Assembly: GCA_036937835.1 (NCBI GenBank)
Contig: CM072877.1
Location: forward strand, 4,836,001 to 4,900,000
Reading direction: 5' to 3'
DNA length: 64,000 nt
Source: Pampus argenteus
Taxonomy: Eukaryota; Chordata; Actinopteri; Scombriformes; Stromateidae
The notes below the pieces were generated by a model that saw only the letters and a program-made list of their open reading frames with translations, did no database searches and had not been told where the DNA came from. A program made the translations under genes and the position numbers. Of this stretch, positions 1-12,039 are shown one piece after another. Each line of letters starts with the position of its first letter. Within the stretch, counting starts at the first letter, position 1.

Positions 1-460
1 AAGTCATGAGCTACATAGGACTGACCAGGGTGAGGACGTTCCGGACTAGAAACAGTCACCATGTCACCAAACGTCTGGCATCACCCATTTCACAACAACA
101 GCAGCATTGGTTTATTTAGCTAGGAAGAAGTTACACCGGGTTTTAACCAAGGTGTCTTAAGCGTCTTTTAACTCACATATAGCACTTTCTATGTGGTCCT
201 GTGCAGCTGACAAAATCTATTTTAGTATGAAATATATTTAAAACTGACTTTAAGGAAGATCTCAAGTCATTTCTTTGTGTAGGACGCATTCATTGTTCCT
301 CGTTTCTGCAGGGACGAGGAGAGGTTTTTGTTATAGAGGCCAGTATTTAACCATAACACCATAACACCTTGGTTTAAATTAATCGTGCAGACATCCAGTG
401 AAACTTTATCTGCTGTCATAGTTGTCAGGGATAATTGTGTTATGGGAAAAGAGACACAGC

Positions 461-501
<41 letters not shown>

Positions 502-1553
502 GCTTTGTTAGCTGTGACAGGATTAATAATGTTGTGTCTGTTAGTGAGAGTTTGTCTGTCAGCGCTCCGTTAATCTGCAGCGTGCTGCTCGTCTGTCCCC
601 AGACATTGGCGCTGATCTCTGGGATTGAAACGTATAGCTCGGCGGCCTCTAATCAACATTCTCAGGCTCCTATGTGATGACAGACAGACAAGCTGTAAAC
701 GTAACTGAGGCTTTTTTCTAAACTAATCAAGTTAGAAAGCAGATGCAGAGTATAAGAGATGCTGTCAGAGTACAAGCCGTCTAGTAAGGAGTTTAAGTCT
801 GTTTGTTTGTTTGTTTGTTTATGTTTGTTTATTCCTTTAACTATATATTGAGCAACCATCTTTCTCCAACATTACCCACACATAAGTGCCCAAACTTTCA
901 TCACCCTGTTGATAAGAGCTCCGGATCAAGAAATGCTCTTGAAGGTGAACATTCATAAACATTCATAAATGCAAATGAGCTTGGAGGACACGTTTATTGA
1001 TTGGATATTGAATAGCTGTTAAAACAACAGTTACATGACACGTGGATGAATCTGTGAATGGCACGGAGACAAGACAGCATTTTTTATTGTCTTTACAGGT
1101 GTTCTCTTGTCTTTGTCTTTCGCCCCCAGAGACGTCACTGAGTGATTTGAATTTATTAGGGGTGCTACTAGGGGTATTAGGGATAAATGCTACAGCACCT
1201 CGGTGTGATACACAGAGTATCACTGTAATAAGACAACATCAACTCTAATATCACAGGGGACAGACCCTGTTAGGGGTTATTTCCACTCACTGACATATGG
1301 TTCACTTGAGAGGGATTAGACGGTACATATGCTCCTTGGAGAGACATGCAGTATACCATTCATCACTTCACCACTGGCTAGAATGTGTATCAGATTTGAG
1401 CTTTTTTGATATACACCTGATCCTCCAAGATATATAAAATATTTAAATTGAAAAAAAAAAACACATTTTAGCCCATATTTAGCTGTGATTGGAAACAAAT
1501 AAGAGCCACAAACCAGTAACCGCTGCCTTCCAGCCCGAGGTGGGCATCTGATA
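1..1553. other. Noncoding stretch, no gene seen
   Basis: Short frames only, none with coding-like codon use or recognisable motifs. It holds a GT/GA microsatellite at 461-502 and a GTTT run near 801-830. If the exon at 1603-1727 splices onward, its next exon would lie here or left of the window. I looked for a plausible continuation on the minus strand and did not find a convincing one. Confidence 0.6.
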
Positions 1554-1602
1554 CTACAATGACAGACATGTGGCGGAGTGTGACCTCCTGTTAACGGCTG
1601 AC

Positions 1603-1727
1603 CGTGCCAGAGCGCTGCTCCTCATGCGGCTGTCCTCCTCGTCCATCTGCTCGCCGTGCTGGACGATCTTCTGCTCCCAGAACGACTTCAGCTTGTGTTT
1701 GTCATGAATCCGAGCCGCGTTCATCAC
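1603..1727 (-). CDS. Single coding exon, FAM240-like N-terminal module (partial gene)
   Basis: On the minus strand a cag acceptor is followed by GTG ATG and an open frame rich in C/G at third positions. From the ATG at 1724 the peptide contains KLKSFWEQKI, then an acidic stretch and RMRSSAL. The frame can be read on to a TAG at 1554, but a good donor (CACG then gtcagc) lies at 1603, right after L-A-(CG). I prefer this donor because the first exons of genes A and B end at the same distance from their Trp and in the same phase 2. From memory the F-W-E ... S-A-L motif resembles the small FAM240 proteins, and FAM240A lies close to TDGF1 in human, as here. The rest of the gene was not found. Alternatively this is a short 56-residue ORF ending at 1554. 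Confidence 0.5.
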
Positions 1728-1785
1728 CTGATCACAGCAGACACGTGAAGGTTTGTTACATCTGATTCTATGTGCGTTCCTCATC

Positions 1786-1844
1786 TCCATCCATCCATCC
1801 ATCCATCCATCCATCCATCCATCCATCCATCCATCCATCCATCA
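1786..1844. repeat. (ATCC)n microsatellite
   Basis: About 14 uninterrupted tetranucleotide copies, just upstream (minus strand) of the FAM240-like exon. Confidence 0.95.
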
Positions 1845-1920
1845 CTGCTGTTTCAGTGTGTTTCAAAAAATGCATTCATTTTCAAATCCTGATAGTTACT
1901 CACTATTTCCAGTTGCAGTT

Positions 1921-2355
1921 TTCCTTTTCTTTTCTTTTCTTTTCTTTTCTTTTCTTTTCTTTTCTTTTCTTTTCTTTTCTTTTCTTTTCTTTTCTTTTCT
2001 TTTCTAGGCCTCTCTTCTCAATGGTTCCTCATTATTCCTGTTCTTCTCTTCTTTTCTCTTCTCACCATCTTCCTGTCTATCTTTTTACATCTCTTTGTCT
2101 CTTCTCCTGTCCTCTTCTCTCTCTTCTTCTCCTTTTATCTCCTCTTTTAACTCCTCCCCCCTCCTCCATCTTTCTATTTGATCGTCTCTATTGTTCTCTC
2201 CTCCTCTCCCCTCGTTTTTCTGTCCTCTTTTCTTCTATTCTCTTGTTCATCCCTCCTCCTATCTCTCTCACTCGTTGTCTCTTCCCCTTTCACCACCTCT
2301 TTTCTGCTCTCTTTTTATCATTTGCTTCCTCTTTTTTTCTTTTTTCATTCAGCTT
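1921..2355. repeat. (TTTTC)n pentanucleotide repeat inside a long pyrimidine-rich tract
   Basis: Near-perfect TTTTC copies run to about 2005. A further ~350 bases remain overwhelmingly C and T on the plus strand. The long translated frames here are low-complexity artefacts of the pyrimidine bias. Confidence 0.9.
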
Positions 2356-2879
2356 TCTTATCATCCAATGATCATCTTAGCTGAAGATGGTTTTTTTTAA
2401 CGAGCGCTGTAAAAGCCTTTGCATAGGATATTTTTCGTATAAATCTCGAAAAAATGATTTCATAGATTATGTAATAAAACCAGATGTTACACAGAGAAGC
2501 AGAACGCACATCTGTATCAAGAGGTTTTCATTTCATAGTAGGCAATTAATTTATTTTGTTGAAAAGATGATTTAATTAATGATTAATTCATATTTTCAAC
2601 AAAACTATTCAGTAAAAGAAATGACATAAGATGAAGCCCTTCATTCATGTGTTTGTCTAACATCGAGAAATAAACCTGAGAGAAGATGTTGAGTGGTCTC
2701 TACAGTCTGCTGAGATTGAGCCTGCAAAGAGAAACATATATGAACGGGGTCAATGCCAAAGACTACCACTCCCATCGACTCGAGAAGAAGAACTGAAGGA
2801 AAAAAAACAACTTTAGCCCACTGTTGTGCTTTTATAAAAATGAAAATCCATCATGTAGAAGAACCACAGTAGTTTGGAC

Positions 2880-3080
2880 CAATCAGCATCCCACGAGGAA
2901 CGTTTGGCAGCTATGGGCGTAGTTCAGGTGATGGACAGATGGTTCATCCAATCACCTGCCAAGTATCTTTGGAACATGTCTGTCCTTTTTCAAACTGTTT
3001 CCAATAACGACTTTCTCAGATTCAGTTCCATGTGACAAACCATCTGGCGCGTCAGGTTGTTCAGGTGAGCCCTCGCTCCC
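2880..3080 (-). repeat. Interspersed repeat, copy 1
   Basis: Read on the minus strand this segment contains, in order, AACCTGACGCGCCAGATGG, a GGAAACAGTTTG stretch, GGTGATTGGATGAACCATCTG and a GATTGGTC stretch. The same order of blocks recurs on the plus strand at about 50787-51000. The two copies are diverged in between, as expected for an old dispersed element. Family name not recognised. Confidence 0.75.
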
Positions 3081-3476
3081 ACCTGAACTCTGCAAGTGAG
3101 TCAGGTGTAGCCAGCCTTTAATGCTGTAATCTGTTAAAGGGACACTCCGCTAATATATACTTGAAGATTAGTTTATTCATTATGAGGAGTACGCCACAGC
3201 CTGTAAAAACAGAGATTGAACATGTAGGATCCAGGGTGTTTGGAGCATGACTTACACACAGGACAGAAAGAGAGAATGTTTCTAAGTACCTGAACGTCTC
3301 TTGAGCTCAAAGAGTGTGAGGACATTTAGATTTTTCTCTTTCTATTCATCTGTCTACAATAGTATTATTACACACTGTACATAAAGACACAGATGTCATG
3401 GCTTAACCAAACGGCACCAGGATCTTAATGAAAGCTTAGTCGTCTTTACACTGCCACTGTGCCAGAGTCCGTACTG

Positions 3477-3519
<43 letters not shown>

Positions 3520-4000
3520 AGACAGAGAGAGAGAGACTTTGAAAAAGCAGCAAACCTCAAGCATCATTAAATGTCCCTGAGTTTATGATCTGAACAGTGA
3601 AAACAAGGACAAAGCTGTTGAGTGAAAGTGTCCCTGCTTTTATTTCATGTGGCGTTCACAAACATCAGTAAACTAAATATCTCAGATTTAGTTGTTAATG
3701 TTAAAGCGTTCATCACAGTTTTTCTCCCCATAACAATTTATACTTATATATTTATTTATTTCTGTGTATGTATTATATTTACTTGTATGTGTGTTTATTG
3801 GTTTTGGATATGTATTTTATTTTATTTTTTGTGATTGCTGATCATAGTTTGTTTTGCTTTGGCCTATTTCTCAAAGACTGTGATCTTTACATTTTCATTC
3901 ACATGTTCACGTCTCAAACTTCATTACATATTCTCACACTGTTAAATATTCTCTTTATTCTTGCTTTATAAATATTTTTATTTCATATTCTCTAAAGGTC

Positions 4001-4048
<48 letters not shown>

Positions 4049-4379
4049 ACCAGATATTCATTATGTTGTGAAGGCATAAATGTGTTTAAACAGTCATGTT
4101 ATGGGGACTTACCTGCCTTATGGAGACCAAAAGCAAGTTGCAGTAATGTACATTATTAATTTTAGGGTGAAGACTTGGTTTAAAGTTGAGGTAAGTTTAG
4201 GATTATGTGAAGGTTATGGTTAGATAACGATGTAATGTCCCCTGAAGCGATGGAAGCACGGCTGTGCGTGTGTGTGCACGGTGTGAATGACACTTTAATG
4301 TGTGACTTCTTGTGGATTCTGACATAATCCCTCAACAGGCGAGTCAGATGGAAGGTATTACAAAACTTTGATATCATGT

Positions 4380-4410
<31 letters not shown>

Positions 4411-4512
4411 ACACACACTTACACCAATGACTTTTATTCAAATCCATCCAAACAGCTGATCAGCACCACAGAACAAACTCCGCAGCTGGGATTAAAACAG
4501 CTGACAGTAGCA

Positions 4513-4515
4513 TGT

Positions 4516-4557
<42 letters not shown>
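4513..4557. repeat. (GT)n followed by a 28-base poly-G run
   Basis: A short GT repeat runs directly into an uninterrupted run of G from 4530 to 4557. Such a tract can form G-quadruplexes and is also a common place for sequencing length errors. Confidence 0.9.
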
Positions 4558-4562
<5 letters not shown>

Positions 4563-4579
4563 AAACCTGAATGTTATTA

Positions 4580-4745
4580 AAGGCAAGGCAAGGCAAGTTT
4601 ATTTGTATAGCACAATTCGTACACAAGGCAATTCATAGTGCTTTACAGAGGCAAGGAAAAACATTTGACATTAAGACAAGAAATAGCAATAAAAAAAAAA
4701 AAATACAAAAAAATACAAATAAAATTAAAGAGAGAAGAAAATTTA
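4580..4745 (+). repeat. Teleost-type interspersed repeat (SINE-like)
   Basis: Begins with AAGGCAAGGCAAGGCAAG, continues with TTTATTTGTATAGCAC and ACAAGGCAATTCATAGTGC, and ends in an A-rich tract (aaaaaaaaaaaaatac...). I know this arrangement as a common repeat in fish genomes. The A-rich end suggests spread by reverse transcription. Confidence 0.7.
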
Positions 4746-5586
4746 ATTAAAAACATCAGAATGTAATTTAAAATTAATTAAATATTAAATAAGGATCATT
4801 TCACTGATTTAACATGATTTACTTGCGAAAGTGATTCTCACTGCAAAATGTATGATTGGTGTATGAAACATTACAGTATGTGATCTGGGTTCATGTCAGT
4901 TATAATAAATTCCTGTAGTAACATGTTTTCACACCAGGTTGTGATTGAAAAAGTCATAGTTGTGCCAAAAATACAGATAAATATACAACTTGTGTGTCAT
5001 ACCTTTACGGTTTGTAATTCTTGTGAACATACTATTTTAATCATTGGATTTTATTTATTTATATATTTTGCCTGAGCTTGGTGATTTATAATTCGGTAAT
5101 GAGACCTCTGGAGCTTTATTAAATCATTTAAGATCTGAAACACTTTACTCCTAGCAATGTTCGTGTAGATGCCACTTATTCATAATTGTAAAAAATAAAC
5201 ATGACATTCTAAGACTTTTTACACTTTTTTTTTACCTTTTTACACAAACTTTTCTTGAGGAGAGGCTTAAAGGTTTATAAATGAGGTCATTCAGTTTGCA
5301 GCCTGTAGATGTCAGTAGGGAGCTGTTAACAGCTGTTACACTGGGTTCTGTTCAGAGAAGGATTGGCAGTTCAATGTATATACAGCAGTTTTAAATGGAC
5401 ATGTTTGTATTTTAGGGATGATTTTACATTGTGAGTAGTTTTTGCATCATGGGGACACATTAGACAGTCCTCAGACTAAGACTTGGTTTTAAACTTAAAT
5501 TTAGAATTGTTTAAGTGCAATTGGGGATTAGGCATGGTCAAGGTATATGGTTAGGAACCAGCGAATGCTTTATGTGAATGAGAGTC

Positions 5587-5629
<43 letters not shown>

Positions 5630-7834
5630 TGTATTTGTGCGTGTGTGTGTGTGTGTGTGTGAGTGTTTGTGTGTGTGTGTGTGTGTGTTAATGGCCATTA
5701 TCTGCTGTGTGTTCTCTCCGGTTGTTGCTATCAGCAAATGAAGTTGTTGTTTGGGGAACTTGGAGAGATAAGATACACACACACACACACACACATTTTC
5801 AACCCCCTAACTCAACCCTGAAACTACAGTCTTGTTGTTTGACACTGTTGTGTACAGTCTGACACTGGGGCGTTTTAGTGTTTTAATATTAGCCACTGTT
5901 CTTTCTCTTTTTGATTTCACATGTTCGTGGGTGATTGAGCAGTGATGCACGTGAGGACGTCCCAAAAAACACACGTGGGTGTACGTACGATTTACGTTCC
6001 TCCTCTCATTTATATTCTCCTTAATCCTTTCAAATCTGCTCCCAAACCTCCCGCCGCTCCCCCTCTGTCCGTCTCCTGACGCTCCTTCTGACTCCACCTG
6101 CAGCTCCTTAAATCTCTTCCAGCCCTTTTAACCTCCCCAGGACTGACAAACAGAACACTAACAGACATTCCCGCGCTAAGCGGAGAGGTTTGAATCATTT
6201 CATCATTTGAGAAGAGAGAGAAATGAAAAATGAGAGCAGGAACTGTCCCAGAATCTCTTCATACTGCTGCAGTCACAGATGTTTCAGCAGCAAATATGTT
6301 TTTTTTTAAAGTTTAAAGCGTATAATCCTGAACCAGAGGGATGCCTGTGTAATGACTCCTTGACATGTTACATATTAAGCTGTTTTAGTATCAAACAATT
6401 CTGGTTTGTTGTATTATTATCATTATTTTCATAGTTTTGTCCATCACTTCAACCTGAGTTTCTTGCTCATTACACGTCTTTGTAGAGATGTCATTGTTTC
6501 CAGATTCAACGGTACAATATTAATATGACTGATGGACAGAACTATGAACACAAGACCCATGTTGTAATAGACCAGATGTGTATCCTTCAATGATACTTTA
6601 TCTTAACTTTTTTAAAATGACATTGTTATTGTGCATATCAATACAAGAGCTGCAAGCTGTAACAGCGAGTAGGCCAACAGACTGCAGAACAGCTGATGTG
6701 TTTGTTTAAGATAAGAGAGCAGCAGATAATCAATCCCAAGCTTATCAATAACCTCTGGAGATAAGAGAGAACAGCTCCCACTGGAAACACCCACAGATAG
6801 CTGAGTGAGGGGAGACAAGAGTTTTAAGAAAAGAAAAGATTTCCTTTAAAAAGTGGAAGTTATTACATTAAATGTTATCAGACATATCCAAAAGTTTAAT
6901 TCGGCGTCACGTTCAGTGTTATATGTGTGTGTGGGGACAAAATCATTTCTCACGACACAACCACAGAATCGGTGCCGCGTAACAACAAATCTTAAATAAA
7001 ACATACCCTGTTATATTTAAAAGGACAGAATGTCACATCAGCTCACAGTTTGTGCAAACAGACAGAAGACACAAAGTTAAAAAAACAAAAACAAGAAACT
7101 CTGCATTTTCCTTTACAAAGAAAAACATCTGTTGACATTCATTTACAGATCCTAAAATTACAAGGAAAAAAAAAACATATTTTCCATAAAAATCTTATAT
7201 ACAGCTTCCTTCACATTTCCTCCAGACATCATATACTCACAGACGACCTTCCACTGGAAGGAAAATAATTAATAATGTCGCTTTAACTGCTGGTTTTAAG
7301 GTAAAACTTTATGTTTCAGCAAATCATTCAGTCAGTTATTGATTGTCAGCGTGTTATAAAATCTAGAAACCTTCATAAAAACAATATGAACTGCACAGAT
7401 CAATCAATCTGCTGTAATGTCATCGAATGCTTGCTTTTCGTGTGCTCGTCCTTTAAAAAGGTGGCGGAGTCAAGAATGCGACGCAGTATGAATAACTGAG
7501 TTAATAACTGAGTTAATGCAGAACACCTTCTGTATGTCCCCATAAACCACACGTTCAAACTACAGAGTTTAACATCCAGATGTGTCTGTTTTATCTGGAC
7601 ACCAACGGCTGTATTCCTGTTAAAAAAAATGCATGTAAGGTTACTTGACAGCAGCATCTCTTCCTGGTTTCCAGTTTTCCAACAATATTTGACTCGTCCG
7701 CTGCAGTGAACCCCAAACTCAGACCGTGTTTGGAAACTTTAGTCCTGAAGAAGCAGCTTAAGAAATCTCCAACTCAGTGTTTCTCATTAATTGTAGTCCA
7801 GCAGCTGTTTTTTGTTGTTGTTTTTTTTAATCCA

Positions 7835-10428
7835 TCAGAGGAAGGGAAGCAGGGCGAGAAACAGCATCAGGAAATAACTGGTCTGAGCCATCCGGACAGC
7901 TGATGAATGATACCAACGCACCTCCTCTGAGTCATCTGGAAACCAGAGAAAGAGACAAATGAAGGACTGGATTCATCATTCAGGGCAGACGCCGAGTACA
8001 CTTTAATCATATGATAGTTTAGCATCTTTTTGTTAACTGTATATTGTAGATGCTCATTATGGATACAGTATTCTACTTTTTTTTAAGATGACTTATCTAT
8101 ACTATGTTTGTTCTTTACTTCGTTTTGCTGCTCTGACACTATAAATTTCCCTGAATGGGATCAATATAGTTTATTTATATATATATATATATTATATATA
8201 AAAAAATTGCTGCTTATTTAGGCAGGTTAATGTGGACACACTGTTGTGTTGCTGTGTGGTGTCTGTGTAGGAGTTAATAAGGTTTTTGCATTTTGGAATA
8301 AAAGCATCGACCTGTTAACGGGGAGGTCGTTCAGAGAGGCGTTTACACTCTGCGGTACGTTACTGCGACCACTCTGATGTTTTTGTTTTCGGGATGCAAC
8401 GTGTGAACGGCAGTTTTTTTTAAACTTATGGCCTGAATGCCGGGCGTCGACGGGTCGTCCACACCCATATTGAAAAAAGTTTGCCCTCCGTTCATCTGAA
8501 GCATACCTCAGTTGGTGAATAGACGTGGTAATACGCATGGAGTACCAGCTCAGGTCCGAATACTGTCTGTCACAGCTCTCACAACTCCATCATGATGTGA
8601 TGATAACCAAAAAAATAAAAAATACACATGTGTATCTTACCACAGTCTTTATGGAAGACGTGGGGGAAGCAGTGCAGGACGCCGTAACCACAGCGACAGT
8701 AAGAGCAGCCTTTCTGAACCCACTCGCCGTGAGGAATCAAGCCGCAGCTCCTGCAGGGACAGAGAAAGCAGCATTGTGTATTAAGGACAACTCTGGAGCC
8801 GTCAGCCCTGTGAGCAGCTGAAGACAACAGCAGTGAGTGTCGTTGTTACCTGATGCGCTGGTCGTACTCGCAGCTCCTTCCAGTAAAGAACGGAGGGCAG
8901 GCACAGAAGCTGCCCAGAATACAGGTCCCCCCGTTCTTACAGCAGCTGCGACTCTGCTCAGCACCTTGATGAGAAGAAAAAGATCCTCAACAAATGGTCT
9001 AAACCTATAAAAATGCAGCATTTATCTGCAGTAAGACGAACATCTCAAACATAATCAGATTTATTGAATTTTTTTATTCATTTAGTTCCTATTGTGCTCT
9101 TAATGCGGTATTTGTCACAGTCCCTGCACGGTCCCTAGACCTCGGGTTGGGCCTCTCCCCCTGTATCTGTATCTGTGACGTAAACCAGAGTCTCCATCTG
9201 GCAGCACATTCTTGTCCTCCTCTGCTTTACATCAGCAGACAAACAGTGAAAGTCGGAGCAAACGTCTAAAAATAGCAGAAAAGCACTAAAAACTAACCGA
9301 CAACAGCCTGAAAGCCTTCCTCAGTCTGTCACGAGTTTTTAATATTAGTTTGTTTGCACTAAAAACACTGTAAATGAGTTTGATCAGAAACATTTTAAGC
9401 TTAAAACAAAAGACATTTTTGATAAAGCGTAGCCAGGATTTAAACACACAGAGAATCCAGGATGTTTAACTAAAGCAGCATCTTTCTCTACTCTACCAGG
9501 GATCAATTCTAAATAAAACACTTGTTAAATTGTTGTATGCTTTATAATTAAACATTTTGGGTCGTAAATTTGTCAAATTTAAGGACACTATTTTCCTTTT
9601 TAATAAATTCCAAAGTGTAACGTTAAATTATGTCAGGATACAGACTCTCTGTTTTTAGGTAAAGTGGGAAATTCTTCACTCTGCTGGCTTGTGGCTGGTG
9701 TTTCTGATCTGCCTCCATCTGAGCGTACAGTAGCAAAAATGTGAACTTACTGCCGGTGAGGCCGATGAAGGGCAGGACGGCACTGGCGTCGCGGTGTTTA
9801 CGGTCCCCACTGTTTGGTGAGTTCACCTGGGTAAACTGACCCAGGAAGTCCTGGGAAGTCTGAAGGGATTTCACCTCCGATGAAGAAGAAGAAGACGGTG
9901 ATGAAGAGGAGGTCTGACCTCTGTTGCATTCGTCCCCATCACAGCCTGAAAATAAAAAGGAGTCAGATGTTATCCAGAATATTATAATCAGAAGACACGT
10001 CTTCCTCCAACACACCGAGGAGGGTGCAGAAAGTCCCCACTAACGTCTACATGAGTCTGGAAAACTGAAGCAGCAAGATATGAAATTTAAGTTGATGTTT
10101 TATTTATCAATTAGCAGAATTTTTTACTTTTATTTAACGCAAACAAACTGAAAAAAATTATGAGCAGAAACATCAAAAAGTGGCTGAACTGAAATGTTAC
10201 CAACATGACTGCAAGTTTTAAATGATATAGTTAAATATTTATATTCAAGCTATATTTATTAAAACTAAAGTGTTTTGCAGATATGGAAACAGTCCTTATC
10301 TCTCCTCATCAACAAATATAGAAAATAAATAAACAATGTCTCATGTTTGCATGTTTCAGTGTGATAAACTGACCTGAAGCAGGCAGAGCAGCAGCAGACT
10401 GGAGACAGACCACAGCACAGAGCACAAG

Positions 10429-10465
<37 letters not shown>

Positions 10466-10612
10466 CAATAAGAGTTATTAATAAAGCAACAGAAATCTGA
10501 TGATCTGATGAGGAGACAGTGATTCATGTACAACACGGATTCATTTCACCTCCACTCACCTGAGCAGCTGCGTCCAACTCATTCTACAAACCCAACACAG
10601 CAGTCGATTCAT
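7835..10612 (-). CDS. tdgf1: tdgf1 / one-eyed pinhead, EGF-CFC Nodal co-receptor (complete, 6 exons)
   Basis: Membrane-anchored co-receptor that lets Nodal signal through activin receptors during mesendoderm and axis formation. Coding exons: 10612-10560, 10429-10374, 9945-9751, 8964-8850, 8750-8641, 7935-7835. Phases agree throughout and give 209 aa. The N-terminus has a hydrophobic secretion signal (about residues 15-33; a second in-frame ATG lies 10 codons in). Exon 3 is a low-complexity Ser-rich linker. Exon 4 is the compact EGF domain with CKNGGTC, the O-fucosylation-type C-x-x-G-G-T-C. Exon 5 is the CFC domain, CGLIPHGEWVQKGC onward to HKDC; His and Trp of H-G-E-W match the pair known to contact the type I receptor. 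Exon 6 ends with a hydrophobic tail (YFLMLFLALLPFL) typical of a GPI-attachment signal. No break seen. Confidence 0.95.
10437..10463. repeat. (CA)n microsatellite in tdgf1 intron 1
   Basis: CA repeat abutting the acceptor of tdgf1 coding exon 2 (GT-rich on the coding strand), so it replaces much of the usual polypyrimidine tract. Confidence 0.9.
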
Positions 10613-11942
10613 CTTCACAGTAACAGAGAAAATACAACGAAAATATTCTGAAAAAACAGACGAATACTGCAAAAAAATATCCAAGTTCCAGTATAATAAT
10701 AATAATAATCTTCTGATTGCTGTTTCCAAAAGTCAGAAGGTAAAACTGTGCATTCAAATTCCTGCACTGAATTGTTTCTTTACTTCATCACCGACTTTTT
10801 AAAAATTAAAATAAAAAGACCAAGTGTCCTTCGCCGCAGAGAGAGGTGAAATAACAGCAGTGAAACGCTCCAGTGCACCACTTTCATTTACTGCGGTTGG
10901 TTTCTTCTTCTCTGCTTTCTGTTGTCCAGGTGACTCTCTACAGGAGGAGGTGGCTCCGGAAGTCCCGCCCACTCCCACTCACTCTGTTTCCGTCTATCTG
11001 AAAGGGTTCACAATCAACACTAATGAGATTGTCTGAAAAACTAATTTTGTAAAGAAAATAAAAAATACAAGTAAAAACTCTAAATAAAAGATATATTTCT
11101 AAGATGTTATATTCAGTACAATCTGAAGAGAACATTAATGAAAGCAAGAAAAAAAAGCATTTGATGTGTCTGTTGGTGTCATGTAAATACATAAATGCAC
11201 AACTAGAATTACTGAAACGGTGACATAAAATATAAAAATATAAAAGCTGAGCAGAGCACACGTGATCTTTCAGTAAATAATGTTGTTTTATAGTTTTGGT
11301 TATATTTGGAAGACCTTTCTCAGTGTTTCTGTCTGCAGGTGAAAGTATAAAAATAAAAGTTTCTCTTCCTCTCTTCCATTCTCTACTTTCCCTCTTTCTC
11401 ACCCTCCCAACCCCCCTCACTCTCTCTGTCCCTCCCTCTCCTCATACACATGTATATTAAGCTCTCTCGCCCATCCAGCCATACCTTCATGTGTAAATGA
11501 AGCTGCTGCTTAAAGGAAGGCCAACTGCTCACTGCAGACAACAATAAGAAACTTCATTTCAAGAACTTTTATTGAGTTTTTATTATTATTATTATTATTT
11601 GTCATGTGTTTTAAATCATGCAAAATGATTCCCTTTAATTTCATTCATTTTTTTCCTCAAACTTCAATCTTATGTTACATGTAAAATAAAAATGACATGA
11701 TTTGAAGGTATGTTCTGGGTATTTGCTTTTAGCTACTGGGTGTTTACAGGCTATCCGACAATTAAAACCAACAGTTTGTGGGTATTTGGTGGGCTTTTAT
11801 GGACTCAGTACATTTCACTTTCAGGCCAACTAAAAATATGTGAATAAATCAATTAAGAATTCAGTATTCCTGGCAGCATGAAGCAGGCTTTAAAACAGCG
11901 TTTATACCTTCATATTGGCAATTAAAATGGCTTTGTCCTAAT

Positions 11943-12039
<97 letters not shown>

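Larger units (their letters stand above)
2356..7834. other. Intergenic, repeat-rich, no gene seen
   Basis: No frame shows coding character. Contents include GT/GA repeats at 3478-3536, a GT repeat at 4001-4047, a CA repeat at 4379-4419, a GT plus poly-G tract at 4513-4557, GT repeats at 5588-5691 and a CA repeat at 5774-5794. Two interspersed repeats are listed separately. The part just below 7835 is probably the tdgf1 3' UTR. Confidence 0.6.

Noticed and set aside
1772..2400. Plus-strand frames up to 199 residues
   Set aside because: Translations of ATCC and TTTTC repeats and the pyrimidine tract only.
5807..6198. Minus-strand frames with charged, Gly-rich peptides (GRFGSRFERIKEN region)
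   Set aside because: Briefly considered as an exon between tdgf1 and the FAM240-like exon. Splice signals are weak and no domain is recognisable.
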